From Mnemiopsis leidyi (Eukaryota > Ctenophora > Tentaculata > Lobata > Bolinopsidae): a stretch of 50,868 nt of DNA. Below are positions 31,601-41,962 of the stretch, in pieces. Position 1 is the stretch's first letter. Each line of letters begins with the position of its first letter. The translations under genes and the position numbers were made by a program. The notes under the pieces are model-generated. The model ran no database searches and had not been told where the DNA came from. It worked only from the letters and a program-made list of their open reading frames with translations. The stretch covers positions 30,297 to 81,164 of the forward strand of contig JH153222.1 in the NCBI GenBank assembly GCA_000226015.1, written 5' to 3'.

Positions 31601-34145
31601 TATTGTGTAAATTGCTGATATTTTGTTTTCCTACAGCTGATCAGGATTTTTGTGGATCTTTCTTTGATTGTTTATTTTTTCCGCTTTCAGTTTTTTTTCG
31701 ATTTTTGGTAATTTTGCGTGTAGTTTTTTTAAAAGATTGGAAGGATGTTTATATGCTATGTATGCAATATATCGATGAATAATCAAATATGAAGAAATAA
31801 TGTAAATTGTAATATCTTTGTTTTTAAGTTCACCTATATAAGAAAAAATTACTTTAAATTATAAAATTGTCTTTCAAATTGCACATTATTTATTTAAGAA
31901 TATTATTTGACTCCATTTCCTAAAATTAACAAACACTTAAAGTTAAAAACTCCGAGTCCCTTATAAAGATATTCGATTGACCGGCCTCTTCCTAGACATT
32001 TACACCCGACTTATTTGGATCATTTATCTAACGTATGATTGAAAAGATAATGATATTTTACGGGTAAAAACTTTATGGCAACAGACTTCCTAATCATGAT
32101 ACATATCTTCTTCAGGTGGACCCAGTAACCTTCGCAGTAAAACCACGTGACATAGCCAATGCTATAAATAGTAACACCATCTGTATAGTTGGAAGTGTAC
32201 CTCAATATCCACACGGTATAATGGACGACATTGCCGCTCTCAGTGACATTGCAGTTAGGTAAGCTGGGGGAAGAACCCCCAGTTAGAACCCCTTTAGGTA
32301 GCACCCCTGACTCTGGGTAGAGCTGTGGGACGAGGGCAAGGGGCCGGGGTTTGGGGTTGGTAACTGTGATGAGTCTGTGTATGGGGCTGGACTAAGTCTT
32401 AAGTTTTTTAGACGTAGCACACGTTTAGTTCCACCCTATTGATTACACCTTTCCTAAATCAGTATATCAAAACACGTGTCTAAATCATTTGGCATTTAAA
32501 ATGCCTCATCGCACTTGAACAAAATTTTCGTCATGACAAGTATCTGGTAAATAGTACGCATAACGCTGATATCCTGACCTTTAGGTACGAGGTAGGTCTA
32601 CATGTGGACGCATGTCTGGGCGGGTTTCTCATCCCCTTCATGGAGGACGCTGGTTTTCCTTTACCTCCCTTCGACTTTCGACTACCTGGAGTAACCGCTA
32701 TCTCTATCGATACTCATAAGTATGGGTACACTTACAAGGGATCTTCTGTTGTATTATACAGGTCAGTACTAGAGGCCCTCTTTTTATGCAGGTCACTGGT
32801 CAGTATTTTGGAGTGTTTGGATATGATTCAAGTCAGACTTCGGTTCAGTTGTACGTTTTGCCGATCTTTATTCTTTCGACTCGTTGATTTCAAAAGCAGA
32901 AATTTTGTAACGGATAACATGACGGTTTTAATCATTGTAGATGTGTAGATAACGCACGAGACATCCCACTTTCCGTATCGTACTTACAACTAAAAAATAC
33001 CTGACCGTAAAGAAGCATGATGTAACTAACAGGAAGTTTTCCAGGTCGGTCGAGATGTTCTACCACCAGATCACCTCTACAACGGAGTGGCCGGGCGGCA
33101 TTTACGCTTCTCCTACTTTAGCTGGTAGTCGTCCTGGAGCCAACATTGCTGTCACGTGGGCTGCCATGATGAGCTTCGGTAGAGACGGTATGTTATGCTG
33201 ACACCTTCTACTTCATGCCCATCCCTCGCCTCCAATGTTCATTTATCGTTTTATAGCTGTATCTCTATTCTCTAGTTCAGGAATTCAAATATTTGTCGAA
33301 ATGTCGTAGCGTTTCTTAACAAAATAAGTCGCTTTAACTGAACGTAATGACTCTCTCAGTAAATTTCTACCACTTTAAATTGATTTTACAAACAATGATC
33401 ATTTGAATTTCATTAAAAGAATTACAATACTCCTTGCAGGTTACGTCTCAGCTACCCGCGAAGTGATCCGAGGAGCCCGATATCTGATCGCGGGACTAGA
33501 AAAGATCGAGGGTGTTGAGGTGATGGGATCCCCTGTCATATCATGTGTAGCCTGGACGAGTAAAATCTTCAATATCTACAACATGTCATCTGATCTCACG
33601 AAGAAGGGGTGGAATCTGGCTGTACTGCAGTTCCCTGCTGGTTTGTCTTAAATTGTACAATCATTGAACATACGTTGGTCGTCCTTAAAATGTATAATCC
33701 TCTACGAAGATTCACAGTTATCGGTATCTGAGTTGTTCTAAAACAAGATCTCTAAAACATTTCACCCAACCCCCTGACAATCCAGGTATCCACATCGCGC
33801 TTACAAGACGACACATGTCACCGGGTGTCATAGACCAGTTGTTATCGGACATCCGAGAAAGTGCAGCTGTTCAGATGTTGAATCCTGGTGCAGCTGCCAG
33901 CGGGGCAGCTGCAATGTACGGCATGGCTGCTCAAATACCTGACAGGTAAGATATTAAGAGTCAATACTAAACAATGATGTGATCCACCCTGTAAAGTCCT
34001 CCAAAACATTCCTACATATGAAACAATTTTACGTTAGCTTTTCGGTTTACTCCACGCTGTCATTTTTAGGTCCATAGTCGGAGATATATCAAAAGAATTC
34101 TGGAGGCTTTACTACAGCACCAAAAACAACGGGGAATCCTCGTGA
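25653..34145 (+). CDS. SGPL1: sphingosine-1-phosphate lyase, eleven exons
   Basis: PLP-dependent ER-membrane enzyme that irreversibly splits sphingosine-1-phosphate into a fatty aldehyde and phosphoethanolamine. Exons: 25653-25784, 25932-26136, 27102-27265, 27372-27513, 27720-27874, 32116-32258, 32585-32761, 33045-33187, 33440-33640, 33786-33945, 34070-34145. All introns are GT..AG with matching phases, giving 565 aa (human about 568). A short luminal N-terminus and one helix ('[19 protein letters not shown]', about 45-63) precede the fold-type-I domain. Diagnostic pieces: '[20 protein letters not shown]', '[12 protein letters not shown]', '[15 protein letters not shown]', '[16 protein letters not shown]', and '[15 protein letters not shown]' whose Lys359 is the predicted Schiff-base lysine. 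Nothing essential is missing. Intron 5 (27875-32115) hosts two other genes; intron 2 hosts two hairpin elements. Confidence 0.95.
26162..26577. mobile_element. long inverted-repeat element in SGPL1 intron 2
   Basis: The left end 'CTGATTGTGCAAAATTTCTT' pairs with the right end 'ACTTGTTTTCTCTGAGTAGA' region read in reverse (26577 upward). Inner arms such as 'AAAATCTTCGACGAAATT' also pair. The left arm carries an extra ~70-base block, so pairing is in two stretches. It begins 25 bases after the exon 2 donor. No coding sequence. Confidence 0.7.
26692..26858. mobile_element. 167-bp MITE in SGPL1 intron 2
   Basis: Terminal inverted repeats of about 50 bases: 'TGTATGACTAAAAAATGCGA' then 'TCTTTTAGGGAG' at the left, and its complement with few changes at the right. 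'TACTCGAAATA' lies at the inner ends of the arms. Non-coding. Confidence 0.75.
28433..29518 (-). CDS. predicted secreted protein, unrecognised, nested in SGPL1 intron 5
   Basis: Intronless 361-aa frame on the strand opposite to SGPL1. A strong signal peptide (Leu-rich, about residues 8-31, cleaved near 'LSYS'; Met8 is as likely a start as Met1) is followed by a helical acidic segment (45-115, heptad-like '[20 protein letters not shown]'). A ~235-residue globular region follows, rich in W, G and aromatic residues: '[16 protein letters not shown]', '[15 protein letters not shown]', '[19 protein letters not shown]', '[12 protein letters not shown]' and '[20 protein letters not shown]'. Six cysteines follow the leader (126, 284, 286, 306, 311, 361), and there is an NVS glycosylation site at 122. 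The G/W-rich strands suggest an extracellular beta domain, but I cannot name a family. Codon-level GC is higher than surrounding intron sequence, supporting a real gene. Confidence 0.75.
   Translation of the reverse strand: MISPQFNMATSLPPPLSLLLLLLALSPDLSYSHVIFPNSSIVLVDEMTEFHEELFSLIEKFLDIEAGVVGLTDDTDLNGGVKEFRRKLSELPEELFKLELAVNALNEELEQEKEGIQSNRRNVSGCELIWHLGMNLNPADGHYMDYLTGWHSGGSIGKEDKALAMDFLDRQVWKEPVDYLAIVRHQHGVVDAVKVFQFKHWGLSTLERFKDMNPGNVIASEGGPIQVSVDKNAPNLEDDPIFSVDGDLALNWWGNYRASRIMLTGGFTKGDLLTYHGLGNHMNCNCQSGSARDNNYRYEISNIQKCPYSSCSKPVIQGTDFGHTSYFQTGPVYGNYALYVSLRADTFPEPGTELTPTIEVC
29560..31150. other. SGPL1 intron 5 sequence between the two nested genes
   Basis: Mostly AT-rich with chance open frames. 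A small hairpin at 29744-29793 (AAAAATGCG arms) recalls the 26.7-kb MITE ends. Presumably contains the promoters of both nested genes, which diverge from here. Confidence 0.4.
31160..31618 (+). CDS. small secreted PLAT/LH2-like domain protein, nested in SGPL1 intron 5
   Basis: Intronless 152-aa frame on the same strand as SGPL1. Residues 1-17 are a signal peptide ('[13 protein letters not shown]'). Residues 19-135 follow the PLAT/LH2 beta-sandwich pattern: '[18 protein letters not shown]' (the family's opening strand plus 'aGTda' turn), '[20 protein letters not shown]', 'SSFVFKTRL', '[20 protein letters not shown]' (the family's '.i..irl..d......W.l..v') and a terminal 'REKVWLSTD'. PLAT domains bind lipids or proteins; here it would be extracellular and stand-alone. 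Three Cys cluster at the C-terminus (146, 149, 152), plus Cys88. If translation continues by splicing near the end, the tail would differ. Confidence 0.65.
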   Translation: MCPLTLISLSLLGLSSAVQYKVHAQTADDRHAGTDNIITLWVQNEDGKWTQLGPLDNPSVDDNERGSGSSFVFKTRLPMWSLGRGVRCVRLVIGGDDMWLLEWISVTIRSGYFVGNVHYENQIFTNREKVWLSTDVTEGQESLELCSYCVNC

Positions 34146-34890
34146 TGTCCAGTGTTCGATATAGATCCCTGAAATAGCCTTACTTAGGCGCTTAAATGTA
34201 CCGCTCTTTTCTCTTTTGATTTGTTTATGTTGCAGTGAATTGTTTTCGACTTCGACGGTTGAGTTTTTTCGACTTCCGTTAGCAATGATGTAACTTGAGG
34301 TCATACAATTTGAAAGTTTATGTGTTTAGTTATTCTAATATTTATGAATTGATTTTTTAATGTATCCATAAAATGATAACAGCAGAGGCGTTTTTTCGTA
34401 ATATTGATTTCAAGCACGTAGCTACGACTAAAGAGCTGGTTTGACGTGATAAACTCGATTTTAACGTGAACTAAGGTTTTGATACTGCAGAAGTGTACTA
34501 ACTTATTTATGTTCCAGAGGAAAATTTCGATTTTGTAACATGATTGTTGACACGAGTGACCCGAGTCTATTTGACCAAACAGCCCTGAATTATTGATCAT
34601 GTTGCATTAAAGGCTATAATATAACACCATCCTTCTCCTTGATGCCACATTAGCACCTTTTGCTTAAAACAAAAATCTATGATAAGCCATTACAAGCCAT
34701 AAGAGCAAATAATCCGCAAACAAGCGAAGAAGTTAAATCAATTCAGTTCACCATTTGTAGCGCTAGGCGACAAGGTGCAGAGGGCTGATTTGGGAAAATG
34801 TGTACTTAAATTCAGATTTTGTTTTCGTACAGTCTCCAACAAATCATGTCTGTAAGAAACTCGCTTTTTCTTTGTTCTCAATTGTTGATA

Positions 34891-34896
34891 AATAAA
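34891..34896 (+). terminator. candidate SGPL1 poly(A) signal
   Basis: AATAAA 746 bases after the stop; a weaker ATTAAA occurs earlier near 34606. Either could be used. Confidence 0.35.
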
Positions 34897-36894
34897 ATTT
34901 CAAATCATTCCTTTCACAATCATTCCTTTCACAACCAAACAATAAAATATTTTTCTGTCCAAAACGAAGAGGGATGTTGAATCTGGAAGATTATCTAGTC
35001 TTAGCCACGCCCAAGAACTATCGATTGATGAAGAAAACAGCCCTCTCGCGAGCCCATGAGAATTTCCAAACATTTTCATATTTTGAGAATTTGAGGGAGT
35101 ATTTGTTCTATGCAAATCTCCGCTTTGCGCGTAGAAAAATTATCGCGTGTTGCGCGACTCACACTGAAGAGTATAGCTCGCGTCACGATCAAATGAGTAA
35201 ATCAGAGGCTAGCGGGAAAAGTTTGCCAGTGGGACAAAATCCATGATTTGTCGCCTTAGAAATTCCCAAATGATTAAAGTGCGGCTAAAAAGTGAACTGA
35301 TCTATTAAAGCCAAATATTTACAATCAGGTCGGCAATTTGGTTTCTTGGGTTGTTAATCAAGGAACACGAATTAAAACCCTCCATAATTAATAGCTGGTT
35401 GAGGTATTTTAAGTATATTACAAATACATGGTACTTTATTGTGCTATATTGATCTGCTCCGGATTTTATCTTTCAAAATAAAATAGTGGGTCTATTTTTT
35501 ATTGATGGCTGTCTTCGGCTCGACAATTTTCTGAATATAAAGCAAGAGGTCGTTCGAGTTATGCACATTTTCGTCAACTGACTCCTCATGCATTCAATAT
35601 CAGTAATAATTCCGTAAAATCAATAAATTGAATCCAGTTCATTCTATAATTATTGAACAACATAGGACGTTTAAATACGTCTGGTATACGAAGATAAAAC
35701 ATCAAATGTGTAAATCAGGATGAAAACTATGTTTCCAACAAGACGGGAAACTGCACATGAAATATACTGATTTTTGGCAGGGGGTGTTCACACATCACTG
35801 ATATCAAAACTTCCAATAATTTAGTATTTAAGCAACTTCAAGGGTAATTCGACATAAATATTTGACGCAATATGTGAACGTCCCAAGCCAACCTTCAATC
35901 TGCAAACACCACGAAAACCTGATTTCGTTAAAAGTCGTAAAGCATGTGGAGGATGGCGCTAAAGCGACCTTGATTTTACTGTTTGTCCTGAGTCAAGGTG
36001 TCTGGTAAAATTGTCAACAAATAAGGGCCAAAATTATAAATAGGTAAAACGGTCGACACCACCGCCAACCATTGGAAAAAATGTGATGGCCGATATGATG
36101 ACCATTCACAAACTTTCAAACGTCTGTTAAAATTGAACGATAACCACTGGTCCCTAAAATTATACTTAAACTTGAATTGACATTTTTGTAAATGTCAGAA
36201 TCAATTGTGTTTTGCATAAACATAGAAAAATTTGCTCCCACAACCAAAAATAACGGTTTTCATTAGTGGACATGGCAGGAAAATTGTCAGGGTTGCGTGG
36301 GCATGCTTAAAATGCCTAAAACTGTTGTATAGCTTATTGACCATTGACCATGGGGACAATTTGAGGGTGTCTGATCATAGACAGAGTTTACCTTCTCTCT
36401 CCCCTAATTAATGAATTGCGTACTTGAGCACTTACCGACCCCAACACAATAAAATTTACTGTGACTTCGAAAAACGCATTCACTGAGGAAATAATAAAAC
36501 ACGAACAGAAAATATCCATATAGCCCACACAGCTGTAGTTAGGAACAGCACATAAACAAAACAGTCATTTGTCCCATATCTATATCTCATTCGGCATGCT
36601 GCCAGAACATTCACCAGCCCAGTCATAAACTCCAACCCGAGATGATAAAACTTGTAACATTCTAGTCAGGAAATAGAACGTTGGGGATGTTTTCAAATTA
36701 ATCTGTAGAAGGTTAGTCTGTTTGTTTGTGCGTGTTAGCTAAAACTCTCGTTGTTATCTTTAGAATCGTCGTTTTCTCGTCTTCTCTTGCTGACCGCTTT
36801 TACAAAGTTGTCAATTACCTGGTGAAATAGATTTGGTGTAAACTAGATTTTCAAGTAATTAGGGGGATGAAGTAGAATTACCACGATTTTTTGA

Positions 36895-37400
36895 CAATTT
36901 GGCCAAGGTGAGGGTTCCATGGTTGGTCAAAAGAATGTGACCATGACCATGCTCAAAACTTCCAAATGACCAAGGTCAAATTGTCTAAAATTGTGACCAC
37001 GACCATCGTCAAAATGGTTCCATGACCGTGGTCAAATATACAAAAATCGTGATCAAAATTTTCCTAGCCATATGGTCAGAATACATATTTAACTATGGTA
37101 ATTGGTAAATACCATGTTAATGTGGTCACAATGGCTGACCACCTAGACCATTGATATAATCACTTATTTTATCTCCTTTATTACTAATAAGAGAAATAAA
37201 AAGTCGCATATCTAGCTATGACTAAACATCAATTATTAAATTAAGTAACTTATTTAGCAATTTACTAATTAAGGGAGGGGGGCACTATGACCACGTTTTT
37301 TTACGTTTTGCTTACATCCGAGTGCCATGGTCATATGGTGAAAAATGTTTGGCCATCAATATGGTCAAATTTTTGATATTTACGTGGTCAAATGGTTATG
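36895..37400. repeat. dense TGACCA / TGGTCA half-site cluster
   Basis: Roughly twenty TGACCA or TGGTCA words in both orientations within about 500 bases, often spaced or paired as near-palindromes (CCATGACCGTGGTCA, GACCATGACCATG). No fixed period, so not a simple tandem array. Confidence 0.7.
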
Positions 37401-37778
37401 GAAAATAAGCAAAATAAAACGATACTCTTTAGTTTTATCGAGTATAATTTGACAGTGAAAATTAGATTTTGATTAGATTAGCGAATAAATTTACATCAAG
37501 ACGTTTGTGATGGAACTACTGGCACATTTGTGAGGTTTTGAATAACAAGTTTTGTGTGGTCGCAAAACAAATATAGCAATAATTGTTAGTTTCAAATGTT
37601 TTAAAGATATTGAACTCATTGGTCGACTATTTATAGGTCAATTATCAACTGGATGATTGCGTCTCAGCCTCAGGCCACAAACGTCGACAAGGTCACTATG
37701 TACAAAAGTACAACCAATAATTAATATGATCTTGTCTATCAATCTATATACCGAAATAATTACTTTATTTCAACCTAC

Positions 37779-38758
37779 CTATACCGAAACTTGAAAATTT
37801 AAACAAACCTCCTTCTCCTTTACTGGCATGTTACGGAAGTGTTTTATTATTGTCTCAGCGAGCTGCTGTCTGTTCGTGCCAGTCTTCACCTGTGAGATCT
37901 AATAGAAACAACGGTCATCAGCAGCATAGACAGGGAAACAGAAACAGAAACAGCACAGATTTTACAGCAGATGTTGTATCAATAGTGTTTGTATATGTTT
38001 GATTTGTAGAAAAAGATTTACAGCAATAAAATTTATCACATTTAGCAGAAACAAGATTGTTCTAGAAGACCAGCAAGATAATCAAGACCAGCAGGTACAT
38101 TTAAAAATCAGAGAGATCATAAAGAAGGACACTTTCAGCCGTACCTGTAACTTGAAGTACTTCCTACACTTCCTCAACGTCAGCAGAGGTAAATGTCCTA
38201 GTTCCAGTTCCAGATTGTCCATGATGTTCGTCTCGTCTACGGGGGAGGGTGGAGGTTGATGGTGCTGTTGCACCACTGGAACTGGAGGGTTGTTGTCGGA
38301 AGGCGCGCGGCGCTTCCTGCGCGTTGGTCTGGTCGATTGTAACAGTTCCTGTGGTAAGTTGGGGTTGAGTCAAATATTGGGAACTAAGTAAAACATATCA
38401 GTCTAACCGGATTTTTTTCTGTCGAAAAAGTATTTTCATCAGTAGAAATTTATAAATTACCTTGTGTTTGACACAGATCGATGAATGGTGAAGACTTGAA
38501 TTTAAAGTTAGGCCATGATCGTTTTGTCCTAAGGCCTTATTTAACTTCTTCCCAGTCCTGAAAATAATTATAGTAAATGAGAAGTTTAAGATGATATAAT
38601 ATAGGTAGATAATTTCAAAAGTTCAAAGTAAAGTCGGAATTGCCAGAAAATTATTTCAAATTAGGAAGGGAGAACGTCGGTTTACTGCAGAGTACTTACA
38701 CATTGACAGTGGCTGCATTTGTGCAAGGAACGCCTTTTTCTTGAAGACAGCAGAACAT
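37779..38758 (-). CDS. SAP30: SAP30-type subunit of the Sin3/HDAC corepressor, four exons
   Basis: SAP30/SAP30L proteins bind the Sin3 scaffold and help anchor the histone deacetylase complex to DNA. Exons (minus): 38758-38700, 38557-38461, 38348-38145, 37889-37779. All junctions are GT..AG, phases agree, 156 aa. Residues 2-52 form the atypical Cys3His zinc finger: 'FCCLQEKGVPC' (Cys3/4 and Cys12) and 'SSICVKHK' (Cys48, His51). A basic nuclear-localisation stretch 'TRPTRRKRRAP' follows, then a Gln/Pro-rich linker. The Sin3-binding C-terminus begins at 'LPLLTLRKCRKYFKLQ' and runs through 'TNRQQLAETIIKHFRNMPVK', matching the family's 'TLRRYKRHFKL' and 'HFRSIPVNEK' motifs. It is shorter than vertebrate SAP30L (about 183 aa): the disordered N-terminus before the finger is absent or on an unseen upstream exon. 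Confidence 0.85.
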
Positions 38759-39534
38759 TTCGAACGTTTAAAATTAAAGTTATAACATCCTAGCTGGGAT
38801 TAAATTATTAGAAAAAGTTACGATACGAGAAAAGATGTGCGCGTCTCAGTAAAATCATTTTCAGGCTGAGATTTAAATCTGAAGAAGAGAATGATGTTTG
38901 ATTAATTATTATATCACAGTTTACACTAAAAGTTATACTTATGTAAAGACTTAAGGACTGATCATGCCATGCTGTCACTATGCATTTAAGAATTACTTGA
39001 TGCGCAAAGTGCATCGCAGCACATACGCCGCCCTCAATACATGGGGAATGGCAATGCTGCGTGTACTACAACACACCGTTCAACAATATTTCAAAAATAT
39101 CTTTACATCAGGAAATGAGTTACAGACTTATTTGATCTTTCAAAAAAGAAACCAAGAATCCACAAAAACCAAACGTCTAATTAATATTTCAAGGACTTTC
39201 ACGTAAGTTCATAAAATAATTAAAGTAAAAACTTATCAACTAGCAGACTTCAAGTCTCAATCAAAAATATTTAGCGAAAGTGTGATGAAACCTTTAATAA
39301 CAAACTCAATAGATATTTGGAAGTGAAAATCTAAGAGTTTATAACAAACTCAATTGATATTTGGAAGTGAAAATCTAAGTGTTGTTATCAATCTAGCATG
39401 ATCTATCGAGAAAAGAAGAAAAGTCTTGATGCAGACTAAATCTAAACTTCAACTAAATTACAAAATGTAAAATACACAATCACGAGTTGAATGTGTGACT
39501 ACACGTGATTATACACGTGACCACAACACGACAG
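38759..39534. other. spacer between SAP30 and FIS1
   Basis: AT-rich; must contain the SAP30 5' region and FIS1 3'UTR. A 46-base duplication ('GATATTTGGAAGTGAAAATC' at about 39310 and 39356) is the only structure noticed. The plus-strand frame at 38964-39206 has no recognisable product. Confidence 0.4.
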
Positions 39535-40868
39535 CTATCTCCTGCCTTTAAAAGCCGCTAGCCCTGCTGCAACCACTGCTCCAGCCACTAGCAATCCACC
39601 TGTAAGCGCCACGGCGCCCCCACCTGCAGGAGGGCATAGATTTAGAAACTGAAGTTGTTTATTTTTTGTTGCTTTAACTTTTATAGGTGTGCACAACATT
39701 ATAAGTAGAAATTAAGTATCTCAGTCGAAGGAACTTTGTTTTGTTTAAATTTGGTATTAGGAGTTGCACTTGAGGTACAATTCTAATCCAAGTGATTGTA
39801 TCCAGATATGTGCAATAGCTCTCTGAAGGTTGTTCATCACGACCACACAATCAAATACATACCGAGAACGGCAGCACCTATCATGGCATCTTTCTTCCTT
39901 TTCTTCTTGATGATCTCTAAGAGCTGTGTTGCCTGCTGATTTCCCGGCTCCATCTCCAATACTCGCTGACAATACTTCATGGCCGGAGTGTAGTCGTGTA
40001 GCCTGGGTAGGCGTGCTAGATAAGCATTCCACAATATTTTTTATCTATGAGAGAGATCACACTATTTTTAGATCACATGACTGATGAAAGCGTTTATCGA
40101 TATCCATTTTGCTTTATTGGTCTTTATTTACCTTCTTATAGCTCCCTGCTGCACTACGATAAATCATGTGTGACCTCCCCCAGAAATATCGTTCCACATA
40201 AGATAGAAATAAGTTTATAGGTGCATGGACAGTTGTAACAGTAATATGATAATCATAACCTATAGCGTTCTTTTCATCGTCAAAGCGTCGTCCTTATCTC
40301 AAACTAGGTATTATTTTAAGCTATGCCTGGCTTAAGTCCAGTAGTATTTAGGCATTAAACCAAACTTTATTTCAAACCTGTAGTGTCCTACAGCGAGATA
40401 ATACACAAAATCTCTCTGATCCACACCACTCTGACACAGTTCCTCTAACAATCGTATCCCTGAAAGCAGAAACATAGATTGAATCTCAATAAACGGGGGA
40501 AATCTTTTTAACCGGTTATATAGAAGTAAAAAAAGGACGTGAAATTGTCAATCAGTCTGTTAAACTGTACTGTAACAATGGTCCGATACTCCTTGTTGTT
40601 GTTGTTTTTTTGTAAAATTAGAAGTTTTTCTCGTTTTTTTTGTTCGTTAAAAGTTTGCATATGGTCGAGAAAAAGGATCAGTACTTATATGATATTCTAA
40701 CCCGACAATAACTTAATTCGAACAAATAAATTAATGATGTCAATGCTCATAACTCAATTACCTTTGCGTATATCATTGTCGTAAGGAGACTTTACCAAAA
40801 CGTATGCGTATCCAAATTGTGTACGACTGGAAACCACCGGTTTACTTTGCAGCTCTTCGTTGTACAGC
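39535..40868 (-). CDS. FIS1: mitochondrial fission 1 protein (first exon not found)
   Basis: FIS1 is a tail-anchored outer-membrane protein of mitochondria and peroxisomes with a TPR-like helical bundle. Exons found (minus): 40868-40762, 40459-40378, 40002-39863, 39623-39535. All GT..AG, frames join exactly, 138 codons plus stop, against ~150 aa for the full protein. Conserved pieces in order: 'TQFGYAYVLVKSPYDNDIRK', 'GIRLLEELCQSGVDQRDFVY', 'YLAVGHYRLHDYTPAMKYC', 'VLEMEPGNQQATQLLEIIKK', then the tail anchor 'GGLLVAGAVVAAGLAAFKGR' with its basic end. The anchor carries the Gly/Ala-rich pattern typical of FIS1. The exon with the start codon and ~15-25 residues should lie above 40868 on the minus strand; I scanned to about 41.9 kb and saw no convincing candidate. 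Confidence 0.88.
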
Positions 40869-41962
40869 CTGCACATTACAATTTCACTTTTAATTTCTGA
40901 ATTTTGAATTTTATAGTTTAAATAGTCGGTTGATTCTTGGGATGATAAGATTAATGATCTGGCAGTTATAAAGTTTCAAGTACTTTCTCGCACCCTAAAT
41001 AGAATAAGGTACGCAGTAGGCTCAACTTCTATCAGATGATCTCATTTGTCATGTGACTTAAAAACGAAGATAGACCAGATTTCGGTCCAGTTATTTGTTT
41101 CATATTTCAGGTTCCTATTTCTGTGTCATTTTATTACGTTATAATGTCATTAAATGAATACAATAATCAAATGAGTAAGTTTGCAACAGAGCAGTAGTGT
41201 CCTTATAAGGAAAGAACTGGGGCCACCTCTAAATTTCAATGAGTCACAAGCTTAACACGTGACGTATTTTCTACAAGATACCGTTTATTGCATAATGGTA
41301 ATTTGATATGGCTCATGATAAAGAAAGATGGAGTTTTGTCACTTGAGAAGAGTTTCAGTTCGTATGAAACTAGTTTTACGTTTGTTGTTGTTGCAAGTTT
41401 TAATCTTAATTTCGCGATTCCAAATAATGACACACTCAGAGAATACATGGTTTCCTCTTCATATCTGAACGAAAAATAAGGTCTTAACGAGTGTGAACAA
41501 AGTACAGAGTTGCAACTAGTATAATGTCGCTTGTCTTGAATCAAATACAAGTTTTACTTCTGAGTTCTATATCATGTGTCTTATTTCAAAGACAACATAT
41601 ACATTGTACATAGCATAAGATCATTTTCATGCTTACGATTTTTGTAAACTTTTGTGAACATGTTTTGTAGACTGTATTTTTTCCGTAGATTGTTAGTATT
41701 CCGAGTTCATGTTTGCATATTTTGTTTTTCGAAATAATTGCTTACTTTAACACATCTGTCTTTGATAAGGCAAATGCTTTAAACCGTCAACATGTCCTTA
41801 GTGTACGAATAAAATGATACTATTTTTCCACCAATAAGATCAAGAAGGTTTCAGTTGCACAGAACCATTTAATCAAAAATACACATAAAATCCATTGATC
41901 GTATACAAAATCTTAAAAACAACAGGTTTCGAAAACCCCTAAATTACCAAGTTCAGGTAAAT
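40869..41962. other. region upstream of FIS1 exon 2 and of the hydrolase
   Basis: AT-rich, no convincing exon. It should contain the missing FIS1 first exon unless that lies even further away, and the promoter of the hydrolase at 41963. Confidence 0.35.

Larger units (their letters stand above)
34146..37778. other. intergenic region, no gene seen, TGACCA-rich in part
   Basis: SGPL1 3'UTR followed by about 3 kb of AT-rich sequence with no exon-like stretch recognised on either strand. A cluster of TGACCA/TGGTCA words occupies 36895-37400 (separate entry). CAAATCATTCCTTTCACAA is doubled at 34901-34935. Confidence 0.4.

Noticed and set aside
34757-35262. Possible element with AGGCGACAA / TTGTCGCCT ends
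   Set aside because: Only about ten bases of inverted match and no flanking duplication; too weak.
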